64,000 nt of DNA from Falsiroseomonas tokyonensis. GTDB taxonomy: Bacteria; Pseudomonadota; Alphaproteobacteria; Acetobacterales; Acetobacteraceae. The notes under the pieces were generated by a model that saw only the letters and a list, made by a program, of their open reading frames with translations, was not told the origin of the DNA and did no database searches. Numbering within the stretch: position 1 is the first letter of the stretch; every line of letters begins with the position of its first letter. Where the stretch lies: positions 159,566-223,565 of the forward strand of contig NZ_JAFNJS010000008.1 of NCBI RefSeq assembly GCF_019024325.1, in the 5' to 3' direction. Shown here piece after piece: positions 57,559-64,000 of this stretch. Position numbers and translations under genes: made by a program.

Positions 57559-59025
57559 ATGACGCTCCCCTGGATGGCGGCCAAGATCCTGCTGCGTCCG
57601 GTGGCGGAACTGCGCCCGCATGCCGGCAACGCCCGCATGCACAGCGCCGAGCAGCTGGAGCAGATCAAGGCCAGCATGCTGGCCTTCGGGTTCACCAATC
57701 CGCTGCTGGTGGATGAGGAAGGCGTGCTCATCGCCGGCCATGGCCGGCTTGAGGCCGCGACGGCACTCGGCATGGCCAAGGTGCCGGTGATCGTGCTGCG
57801 GCACCTGTCCGCGGTGCAGAAGGAGGCACTGCGCCTCGCCGACAACCGCATCGCGGAGAACGCGACCTGGGACCAGGCGCTGCTGCGCGATGCGCTCGCC
57901 GCGGTGCAGTCGGCGCAGGACATCGACCTCGCGGCACTCGGCTTCTCAGCGGATGAGCTCGCGGACATCCTCGAGGCGGCTGGAGATGCCGTGTCCAACG
58001 GCGACGCGCCCGAGGCTCTGTCCGCGGATCAGGCCGAGGGGGGCGGTGCAGCGGGCGCGGCGGATGCGGAGGAGCCGGCGGAGGATCCCGCCGATGCCGA
58101 TCCGGAGCCGCCGCGCCAGGCCGTCACTCGCGTGGGCGACATCTGGCGGCTGGGCGAGCACCGCCTCGCATGCGGGGACAGCACCAATCCCTCTACGGTC
58201 GCGCGCATCATGGGCGCCGAGCGCGCCACGCTGCTGTTTACCAGCCCGCCCTATGGGAACCAGCGGGACTACACCACTGGCGGCGGCACCGATTGGGACG
58301 CCCTGATGCAGGGCGTGTTCCAGCATCTCGATGCGGCCATGCGGCCGGACGGCCAGGTGCTGGTGAACCTGGGCCTGATCCACCGCGACAGCGAATGGAT
58401 CCCGTATTGGTCCGGCTGGCTCGACTGGATGCGCGCCCGCGGCTGGCGGCGCTTCGGGCTCTACACCTGGGACCAGGGGCCTGGCCTGCCGGGGGACTGG
58501 AACGGTCGCCTCGCGCCGGCCTTCGAGCTGGTGTTCCACTTCAACCGCCAGGCCCGGCAGGCGAACAAGATCGTGCCCTGCAAATGGGCCGGCACGCCGA
58601 ACAAGGGCAGCGGGCTGCGCGCCGCGGATGGCACCATCTCGGAATACCAGCACGCCGGGCTGCCGGTGCAGGACTTCCGGATTCCGGACAACGTGCTGCG
58701 CCTGACCCGCCACAAGGGCCGCGGCATCGAGACCGAGCACCCCGCAGTGTTCCCAGTGGTGCTGCCGGAGTTCCTGATGCGCACCTACACGGACGAGAGC
58801 GACGTGGTGTTCGAGCCCTTCGGCGGTTCCGGCACCACCATCATCGCTGGCCAGCGCACCGCTCGCCGCGTTCGCGCGATCGAGCTGGCGCCGGCCTATG
58901 TCGATCTGGCGATCGCGCGCTGGCGGATGCTGCATCCGGACCTGCCAGTGACGCTGGCCGACGATGGGCGCGACTATGACGCCGTGGCCGCGGCGCGAAT
59001 GGAGGTCACCGCGAATGCAGCCTGA
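57559..59025 (+). CDS. ParB-like nuclease domain fused to DNA methyltransferase (SPPY type)
   Basis: 488 aa. Residues 12-110 are a ParB/Srx-type domain (LRPHAGNARMHSAEQLEQI, DEEGVLIAGHGRLEAA). After an acidic linker a beta-class amino-methyltransferase follows: catalytic SPPYGN (229-234) first, and the AdoMet motif FEPFGGSGTT near the C-terminus. SPPY is typical of N4-cytosine or N6-adenine enzymes. Such fusions are common in phages; they modify phage DNA, possibly against restriction or for packaging control. Confidence 0.9.
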   Translation: MTLPWMAAKILLRPVAELRPHAGNARMHSAEQLEQIKASMLAFGFTNPLLVDEEGVLIAGHGRLEAATALGMAKVPVIVLRHLSAVQKEALRLADNRIAENATWDQALLRDALAAVQSAQDIDLAALGFSADELADILEAAGDAVSNGDAPEALSADQAEGGGAAGAADAEEPAEDPADADPEPPRQAVTRVGDIWRLGEHRLACGDSTNPSTVARIMGAERATLLFTSPPYGNQRDYTTGGGTDWDALMQGVFQHLDAAMRPDGQVLVNLGLIHRDSEWIPYWSGWLDWMRARGWRRFGLYTWDQGPGLPGDWNGRLAPAFELVFHFNRQARQANKIVPCKWAGTPNKGSGLRAADGTISEYQHAGLPVQDFRIPDNVLRLTRHKGRGIETEHPAVFPVVLPEFLMRTYTDESDVVFEPFGGSGTTIIAGQRTARRVRAIELAPAYVDLAIARWRMLHPDLPVTLADDGRDYDAVAAARMEVTANAA

Positions 59026-60283
59026 CCTCGTGATCTCCGCTCTGCCGCTGGCAGCGCTGGTCCCCTACGCCGAGAACGCCCGCACCCACTCGCCGTCGCA
59101 GGTCGCGCAGATCGCGGCGTCCATCGCTGAGTTCGGCTTCGTGAATCCGGTCCTGGTCGACGCCGAGGGCGTACTGATCGCCGGCCACGGCCGCGTCATG
59201 GCGGCGAAGCAGCTCGGGCTCGCCTCCGTGCCGGTCCTGCGGCTCGGCCATCTCTCGCCCGCACAGGCGCGAGCGCTGCGACTCGCGGATAATCAGATCG
59301 CGCTCAACTCGGGCTGGGACGAGGCGCTGCTCGCCGCCGAGATCGCCCGCATCCGCGACGAGGCGGTGGTCGATCTGGACGTGCTCGGCTTCTCCGGCAT
59401 GGAGCTCGACCGGCTGCTGGCGGCTGCCGATGCCGACCTCGACGGCGACGCCGATGACGCCCCGCCGCCACCCGTGGTGCCAGTGTCACGCACCGGGGAT
59501 CTCTGGCGTTGTGGGGAACACAGGCTGCTTTGCGGCGATGCGACGAAGCTGGTCGACGTGCAGCGCGCGCTCGGCGCTGGCCACCTAGCCGACATGGGCT
59601 TCGTCGATCCACCCTATAATGTGGCATATGAAGGCGGCACGGCGGCGAAGATGACGATCGCCAATGACGCGCTCGGCGGCGGCTTTCCCGAGTTCCTCCG
59701 CCCGGCCTTGGCCAACCTGCTCTCGGTGACGAAGGGCGCCTGCTACGTCTGCATGTCCTCCTCCGAATGGCCGACGCTGCATCGCGTCTGGCAAGAGGCG
59801 GGCGGCAAATGGTCCAGCACCATCATCTGGGCGAAGAACACCTTCGCCCTCGGTCGCGCCGACTATCACCAGCAGTTCGAAGCGATGCTGTACGGCTGGA
59901 AGGCGGGCAGCCAGCACTACTGGTGCGGTGCGCGCGACCAGGGGAATGTCTGGCACTTCGACAAGCCGGCGCGCAACGACCTGCACCCCACCATGAAGCC
60001 GGTGGCGCTGGTCGAGCGCGCCATCCGCAACAGCAGCAAGCCGCGCGACACGGTGCTCGACTGCTTCGGCGGGTCTGGCACCACCATGATCGCGGCAGAA
60101 CGCGCGGGCCGTCGCGCCGTGCTGCTGGAGATCGATCCCGCCTATGCCGATGTGATCGTGCGGCGCTGGCAGGAGGCGGCGGGCGAGGCCGCCGTGCTGG
60201 AGGGTGATGATCGCATCTTCGCCGATGTCGCCGCAGCACGCGGCGTCGTCGATCATGATGTGATCCAGACCGCCGAATCATAG
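59015..60283 (+). CDS. ParB-like nuclease domain fused to DNA methyltransferase (DPPY type)
   Basis: 422 aa from ATG 59015 (GGAGGT seven bases upstream). Same plan as the preceding gene: a ParB-like domain (LVPYAENARTHSPSQVAQI, DAEGVLIAGHGRVMAA), then catalytic DPPYNV (198-203) and FGGSGTTMIAAE. The different catalytic motif and the divergent middle suggest another target site or base. Overlaps the first copy by 11 bases; an old duplication. Confidence 0.9.
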   Translation: MQPDLVISALPLAALVPYAENARTHSPSQVAQIAASIAEFGFVNPVLVDAEGVLIAGHGRVMAAKQLGLASVPVLRLGHLSPAQARALRLADNQIALNSGWDEALLAAEIARIRDEAVVDLDVLGFSGMELDRLLAAADADLDGDADDAPPPPVVPVSRTGDLWRCGEHRLLCGDATKLVDVQRALGAGHLADMGFVDPPYNVAYEGGTAAKMTIANDALGGGFPEFLRPALANLLSVTKGACYVCMSSSEWPTLHRVWQEAGGKWSSTIIWAKNTFALGRADYHQQFEAMLYGWKAGSQHYWCGARDQGNVWHFDKPARNDLHPTMKPVALVERAIRNSSKPRDTVLDCFGGSGTTMIAAERAGRRAVLLEIDPAYADVIVRRWQEAAGEAAVLEGDDRIFADVAAARGVVDHDVIQTAES

Positions 60284-60383
60284 CAATTCCGTACCGCTGC
60301 ATCTTGCTTGGCTCACGCGCGCCACAGCGCGAATGGTCCGTCACAGGCAGAGCACCCCGCCCTGCACCGCGATGGAGACCAGC

Positions 60384-60620
60384 ATGACCGACCGCGAAGC
60401 CCGCGCCGCCCGCAACCAGGAAAACAGCCTGGCCGCCTTCCTCGCGAAGAAGGCCGAACTCGACGCCCTCCTCGCGGAACTCACCCAGGCCAGCGCGGAC
60501 CATTTCGACGCGGACCCCGAGACGGTGCTTTGGGGCGAAGCGGCTTGGCTTTCGGATGCCACCGCGAAGCTGAAGGACATCGCGGACCAGCACTTCCGCC
60601 GCGGCGAATACGCAGCCTGA
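60384..60620 (+). CDS. Small hypothetical phage protein
   Basis: 78 aa from ATG 60384 (GGAG six bases upstream; ATG 60372 also possible). All-helical (FLAKKAELDALLAELTQASADHF by pattern). Occurs beside DUF3489 genes in related elements as I recall; function unknown. Confidence 0.65.
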   Translation: MTDREARAARNQENSLAAFLAKKAELDALLAELTQASADHFDADPETVLWGEAAWLSDATAKLKDIADQHFRRGEYAA

Positions 60621-60715
60621 CGCGGGCCTCTCCCGCACCGCCCCGACCGGTGACGCCGGCGGGGCTCCCGGCAGTAGGGGCCGATGACCGGCACCCGGAA
60701 CCGGAGACCACCACG

Positions 60716-61573
60716 ATGACCCAGCTTTCCGACACCCAGCGCGTGATCCTGAGCGCCGCCGCGCAGCACGAGATGGGCCTCGCCCGCGCGCCGAAGACCC
60801 TGCCGGCCGCGGCCCGCAACGCGGTATTCCGCAGCCTGATCAAGAACAACCTGCTCACCGAGATCAACGCGCCGCGGGAGCATGTCGGGCTCGGCTGGCG
60901 CCAGGATGAGGACGGCACCTGGATCGTGGCGCGCATCACCGACGAGGGGCTGCGCGCCATCGGCATCGACCCGAACGAGGGCGACGCGGGGGCCGGCGAG
61001 CCCGACTGCTCGGGCATCGAGGGCAGCGTGCCCCACACGGCGCCCACGGTGGCGCCCGCCGCGGAGCCCGCGACACCGGACGCCAAGGTCGCCGAAGCCG
61101 CCCAGCCCGTGCCCCTGACGGAGGAGATCGCCATGCTCGACCAGGCCCTGGCGGTGCGCAGCGCCACGCCGCGCACCAGCCTGCGCGACGCTGCCGCGGC
61201 GGTGCTCGCCGCTTGGGATGACGAGGCCAACCGCGCCACGGACATGATCGCCGCGCTCAATGCCCCGATGGAGGCGCTGCGCACCCTGCTGGCTGGCAAG
61301 CCGGCCCGCGCCCCGCGCGACGCCGGAGCGCCACGCAAGCCGCGGGAGGGCACGAAGCAGGAGCAGGTGCTGGCCATGCTGCGCCGGCCCGAGGGTGCGA
61401 CGGTCGCGCAGATCGCCGAGGCCACCGGCTGGGCACAGCACACGGTCCGCGGCTTCTTCGCCGGGCTGAAGAAGAAGGGCCACGCGGTTGAGGTGATGTC
61501 GCGCGAGCGGATGGTCGGCCCCAACAAGACGGGGGCGAAGGGCTCCTTCACCATTTACCACCTGCCGGCCTGA
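60716..61573 (+). CDS. DUF3489 family protein
   Basis: 285 aa from ATG 60716. The C-terminal 75 residues (GTKQEQVLAMLRRPEGATVAQ and ATGWAQHTVRGFFAGLKKKG, by pattern) are the DUF3489 winged helix, a family frequent in alphaproteobacterial phages and mobile elements. The N-terminal 85 residues are a second conserved unit (LSDTQRVILSAAAQHEMGLA). Probably DNA-binding. Confidence 0.85.
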   Translation: MTQLSDTQRVILSAAAQHEMGLARAPKTLPAAARNAVFRSLIKNNLLTEINAPREHVGLGWRQDEDGTWIVARITDEGLRAIGIDPNEGDAGAGEPDCSGIEGSVPHTAPTVAPAAEPATPDAKVAEAAQPVPLTEEIAMLDQALAVRSATPRTSLRDAAAAVLAAWDDEANRATDMIAALNAPMEALRTLLAGKPARAPRDAGAPRKPREGTKQEQVLAMLRRPEGATVAQIAEATGWAQHTVRGFFAGLKKKGHAVEVMSRERMVGPNKTGAKGSFTIYHLPA

Positions 61574-61593
61574 CCACGGAGCCGGACACGTCG

Positions 61594-61624
61594 AGGGCCC
61601 GCCGCCGGCAGGTAGCGGGCCCTT
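61594..61624 (+). terminator. Terminator-like hairpin before the packaging genes
   Basis: AGGGCCCGC (61594-61602) and GCGGGCCCT (61615-61623) form a perfect 9-bp stem with a 12-base loop, followed by only two T residues. It separates early from packaging genes, where a sigma- or antiterminator-controlled switch would be placed. Confidence 0.55.
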
Positions 61625-61663
61625 GCTCGTGCTGACCATCACGTGCGGCGGGAGGTCGCCGCC

Positions 61664-62179
61664 ATGCCGGAACTGACCGCCTCCACGCGCGAGGCCGCGC
61701 GACGCCTCGGCGTCAGTGACACCGCCATCCACAAAGCCGAACGCGCGGGCCGCATCGCCCGTGAACCGGACGGCCAGTGGGATATCGACAAGACCCGCCG
61801 CCGCCTGACCGAAACCGCCGATCCCGCCCGCTCGCCCCTGGCCAGCGGTGCTGGCGCAGACGGCACGCCGTTCGCCCGGCTGAAGGTCGCGCAGCTCGCC
61901 CTGAAGGTGGAGGCGCAGCGCCTCTCGCTGGACGAGACCAAGCGCCGCCTGGTCGATGTCACCGAGGCCAATGCCGCGCTCGACGAGATCGGCAGCACCA
62001 TGCGCGACGCGCTGCTGAACTGGCCGGCCCGGGTCTCCGGCCTGATCGCCGCTGAGATCAGCGTCGACCCGCATCTGCTGCAGACCATCCTGCAGAGCCA
62101 CATCAACGACCTGCTGACGGAGGCGGCCGATCGCTTCGATCCCGCAGGCCTCGGAGGGGATCGGCCTCCGCAGCCGTGA
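61664..62179 (+). CDS. Phage terminase small subunit (Nu1-like)
   Basis: 171 aa from ATG 61664 (GGGAGG eight bases upstream). N-terminal HTH at 4-45 (ASTREAARRLGVSDTAIHKA) is nearly the same as both units of the tandem-HTH protein at 51798. A helical oligomerisation part follows (FARLKVAQLALKVEAQRLSL). Directly upstream of the GpA-type large subunit. Confidence 0.85.
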   Translation: MPELTASTREAARRLGVSDTAIHKAERAGRIAREPDGQWDIDKTRRRLTETADPARSPLASGAGADGTPFARLKVAQLALKVEAQRLSLDETKRRLVDVTEANAALDEIGSTMRDALLNWPARVSGLIAAEISVDPHLLQTILQSHINDLLTEAADRFDPAGLGGDRPPQP

Positions 62180-62204
62180 GCATGTGCGCCGGCGTGTCGG
62201 CGCG

Positions 62205-64000
62205 ATGCTGCGCCCGCCGCCGCAGCTCACCGTCTCGGAATGGGCCGAGCGGCATCGCATGCTTGGCAGCCGGGCGTCGGCCGAGCCGGGCCCCTGGCGC
62301 ACCAGCCGCACGCCCTACCTCAAGGACGTGATGGACGCGCTCTCGGCGGTGCATCCCGCCCGGCGCGTCGTGTTCATGAAGGGTGCGCAGGTCGGAGCGA
62401 CCGAAAGCGGCAACAACTGGCTCGGCTACATCATGCACCACGTGCCGGCGCCCGCGCTGGCGGTGCAGCCGACCGTGGAGCTGGCCAAGCGTTTTTCCCG
62501 CCAGCGCATCGACCCGCTGCTGGAGGAAACGCCGGCGCTGCGGGAGCGGGTTGCGCCGGCCCGGGCCCGCGACAGCGGCAACACCATGCTGTCGAAGGAA
62601 TTCCCCGGCGGCATCCTCGTGCTGACCGGGGCGAACAGCGCGGTGGGCCTGCGCTCGATGACGGCGCGGTTCCTGTTCCTGGACGAGGTGGATGCCTATC
62701 CCGGCGACGTCGCCGGCGAGGGTGACCCCATTGCCCTGGCCGAGGCGCGGGCGCGAACCTTTGGCTGGCGGCGCAAGGCCTTCCTGGTCAGCACGCCCAC
62801 CATCGCCGGCCGCAGCCGGATCGAGCGGGAGTACCTGGCCAGCGACCAGCGGCGGTTCTTCGTGCCGTGCATTGCGTGTGGCGAGATGCAGTGGCTGCGC
62901 TTCGAGCGGCTCATCTGGGAGAAGGGAGCGCCGGAGACGGCGCGGTATCACTGCAGCGCCTGCGACCACCCGATGCAGGAACACGACAAGACAGCCATGC
63001 TGGGCAGCGGGGAGTGGCGCGCGACGGCCGAAGGCCAGGATCCGCACACCATCGGCTTCCACATCTCGGCGCTCTACTCGCCCGTGGGCTGGCTCTCCTG
63101 GGAGCAGATAGCCCGCGACTGGGAGGCCGCCCAGGGCAAGCCCGAGGACATCAAGACCTTCAAGAACACCGTGCTAGGCGAGACCTGGCAGGAGCAAGGC
63201 GAGGCGCCGGATTGGGAGCGCCTGGTGGAGCGCCGCGAGGATTTCGCCATGGGCGTCGTCCCGCCCGGTGCGCTGGTGCTCACCGCCGGCGTGGACGTCC
63301 AGGACGATCGCCTGGAATGCGACGTCTGGGGCTGGGCGGAGGGCTTCTCGTCCTGGCTCGTCGACCACATCGTGATCTCCGGCAGCCCGCGGGACCGGGA
63401 GCCCTGGGATGAACTCGCTCGGGTGCTGGCGCGCGACTGGCCGCGCCAAGGTGGCGGCGCGATGCGCATCGCCCGGCTCTGCGCCGACACCGGCGGCCGC
63501 GACACCGCCGCTGTCTATGGCCACCTGCGGCGCCTGCGGGATCCGCGGATCGCGCCGACCAAGGGGATCGACGGCTGGAACCGGGCGCAGCCCGTCCAGG
63601 GCCCGACGCCGGTGGACGCGCTGGTGAACGGCCAGAAGCTTCGGCGCGGCCTGAAACTCTGGACCGTGTCGGTCTCGACCTGGAAGGCCGATCTCTATCG
63701 CCGGCTCTGGCTCGGTCGCGGCGACGCGGAGGAGCTGCCACCTGGCTGGGTGCATCTACCGCAGGCGATCGAGGTGGAGTGGGTCAAGCAGCTGGTCGCG
63801 GAGCAGCTGCGCACCACGAAGGATCGCCGCGGCTTTGCGCGGCAGGAATGGGCGAAGCTGCGCGAGCGGAACGAGGCGCTGGACTGCGCCGTGCTGGCGC
63901 GTGCGGCGCTCTGGCTGCTCGGTGCGGATCGGTATGGCGACCGCTTCTGGCAGCAGCTGCGCGACCAGATCGCCGATGCTCCGCTGCGGGTGAGCGAACT
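62205..64000 (+). CDS. Phage terminase large subunit, GpA family (3' end outside window)
   Basis: 598 codons visible from ATG 62205; an in-frame GTG at 62184 would add seven residues. Order as in GpA: PPPQLTVSEWAERHRML, an ATPase with MKGAQVGATES as P-loop region (58-68) and FLFLDEVDAYP as Walker B (about 157-167), Cys pairs CIACGE and CSACDH, then the nuclease domain AGVDVQDDRLECDVWGW and LCADTGGRD. Nearly complete; only the C-terminal tail is missing. Confidence 0.94.
   Translation, partial: MLRPPPQLTVSEWAERHRMLGSRASAEPGPWRTSRTPYLKDVMDALSAVHPARRVVFMKGAQVGATESGNNWLGYIMHHVPAPALAVQPTVELAKRFSRQRIDPLLEETPALRERVAPARARDSGNTMLSKEFPGGILVLTGANSAVGLRSMTARFLFLDEVDAYPGDVAGEGDPIALAEARARTFGWRRKAFLVSTPTIAGRSRIEREYLASDQRRFFVPCIACGEMQWLRFERLIWEKGAPETARYHCSACDHPMQEHDKTAMLGSGEWRATAEGQDPHTIGFHISALYSPVGWLSWEQIARDWEAAQGKPEDIKTFKNTVLGETWQEQGEAPDWERLVERREDFAMGVVPPGALVLTAGVDVQDDRLECDVWGWAEGFSSWLVDHIVISGSPRDREPWDELARVLARDWPRQGGGAMRIARLCADTGGRDTAAVYGHLRRLRDPRIAPTKGIDGWNRAQPVQGPTPVDALVNGQKLRRGLKLWTVSVSTWKADLYRRLWLGRGDAEELPPGWVHLPQAIEVEWVKQLVAEQLRTTKDRRGFARQEWAKLRERNEALDCAVLARAALWLLGADRYGDRFWQQLRDQIADAPLRVSE

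Larger units (their letters stand above)
39393..64000. mobile_element. Prophage 2 (right end outside window, left edge uncertain)
   Basis: A serine-recombinase module on the minus strand and a long plus-strand series of regulatory, recombination, replication and packaging genes. Terminase at the right edge implies structural genes beyond the window. The left boundary is placed at the end of the recombinase module, but the defence island could also belong to it. Confidence 0.8.

Noticed and set aside
1..64000. CRISPR arrays, rRNA genes and riboswitches
   Set aside because: No regularly spaced 25-40 base repeats with spacers, no rRNA-like sequence and no recognisable riboswitch core were seen. 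The heptamer and palindrome repeats are too short and irregular for CRISPR.

Overview
The window is high-GC DNA (except for a few AT-rich islets) from what looks like an alphaproteobacterium of the Acetobacteraceae (Roseomonas-like). This placement is an inference from codon use, a DUF3126-type gene, the tRNA sequences and the style of the phage genes. No database was searched; all family names rest on motifs seen and on recalled family knowledge. Most of the window is mobile DNA: one prophage from position 1 to the tRNA-Pro gene at 24.67 kb, a short chromosomal stretch (24.75-29.58 kb), a restriction/defence island (29.9-39.4 kb), and a second, unrelated prophage (about 39.4 kb to the right edge). 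Both prophages run off the window.

Prophage 1 is lambda-like in plan. A CI-type repressor with a self-cleaving S24 peptidase domain (10908-11627) lies between two clusters of three related operator-like pseudopalindromes. Leftward (minus strand) runs a tightly overlapped operon: Cro-like and small regulators, a DUF1194 (VWA-like) protein, an SF2 helicase, a GIY-YIG endonuclease, DUF4031, a VRR-NUC nuclease and a replication ATPase. Next to that ATPase is a 230-bp array of about 13 TGTCCCG-type heptamers with a central palindrome and A-rich segment (candidate origin). The operon then continues into a NusG/RfaH-like protein and both terminase subunits. Rightward (plus strand) run a MarR-like regulator, a coiled-coil protein, a YqaJ exonuclease and RecT pair, a cytosine methyltransferase, many small accessory genes, and finally xis and int beside tRNA-Pro, whose 3' end faces the prophage. 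Two accessory genes at 22.1-22.95 kb carry five short palindromic inserts that stay in reading frame.

The chromosomal stretch holds tRNA-Pro(CGG) with its terminator, an alpha/beta hydrolase, a DsbD-type thiol:disulfide interchange protein, a small exported protein, a DUF3126 protein, a conserved hypothetical and tRNA-Ser(GGA).

The island encodes, divergently, a cytosine methyltransferase and a Vsr endonuclease on the minus strand, and on the plus strand a four-gene overlapping operon: a GHKL (MutL/MORC-like) ATPase, a Z1-domain helicase, a PD-(D/E)XK protein and an AIPR protein. This matches a known class of ATPase-dependent restriction-modification-like clusters.

Prophage 2 begins with a leftward serine recombinase module (DUF2924, recombinase, small partner). 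Rightward come two unrecognised genes ending in a 20-bp palindrome, a phage sigma factor, an excisionase-like protein, a resolvase-like nuclease, a Sak4-like ATPase, a DUF669 protein, a PD-(D/E)XK exonuclease, an SF2 helicase, a protein with two copies of the terminase-small-subunit HTH, a primase-polymerase/ATPase, an AT-rich repeat islet (second candidate origin), two opposite-strand cargo genes, twin ParB-methyltransferase fusions, a DUF3489 protein and GpA-type terminase genes. The two prophages share strategy (SF2 helicase with a Cys-rich tail, GpA packaging) but use different recombination, replication and regulatory modules.
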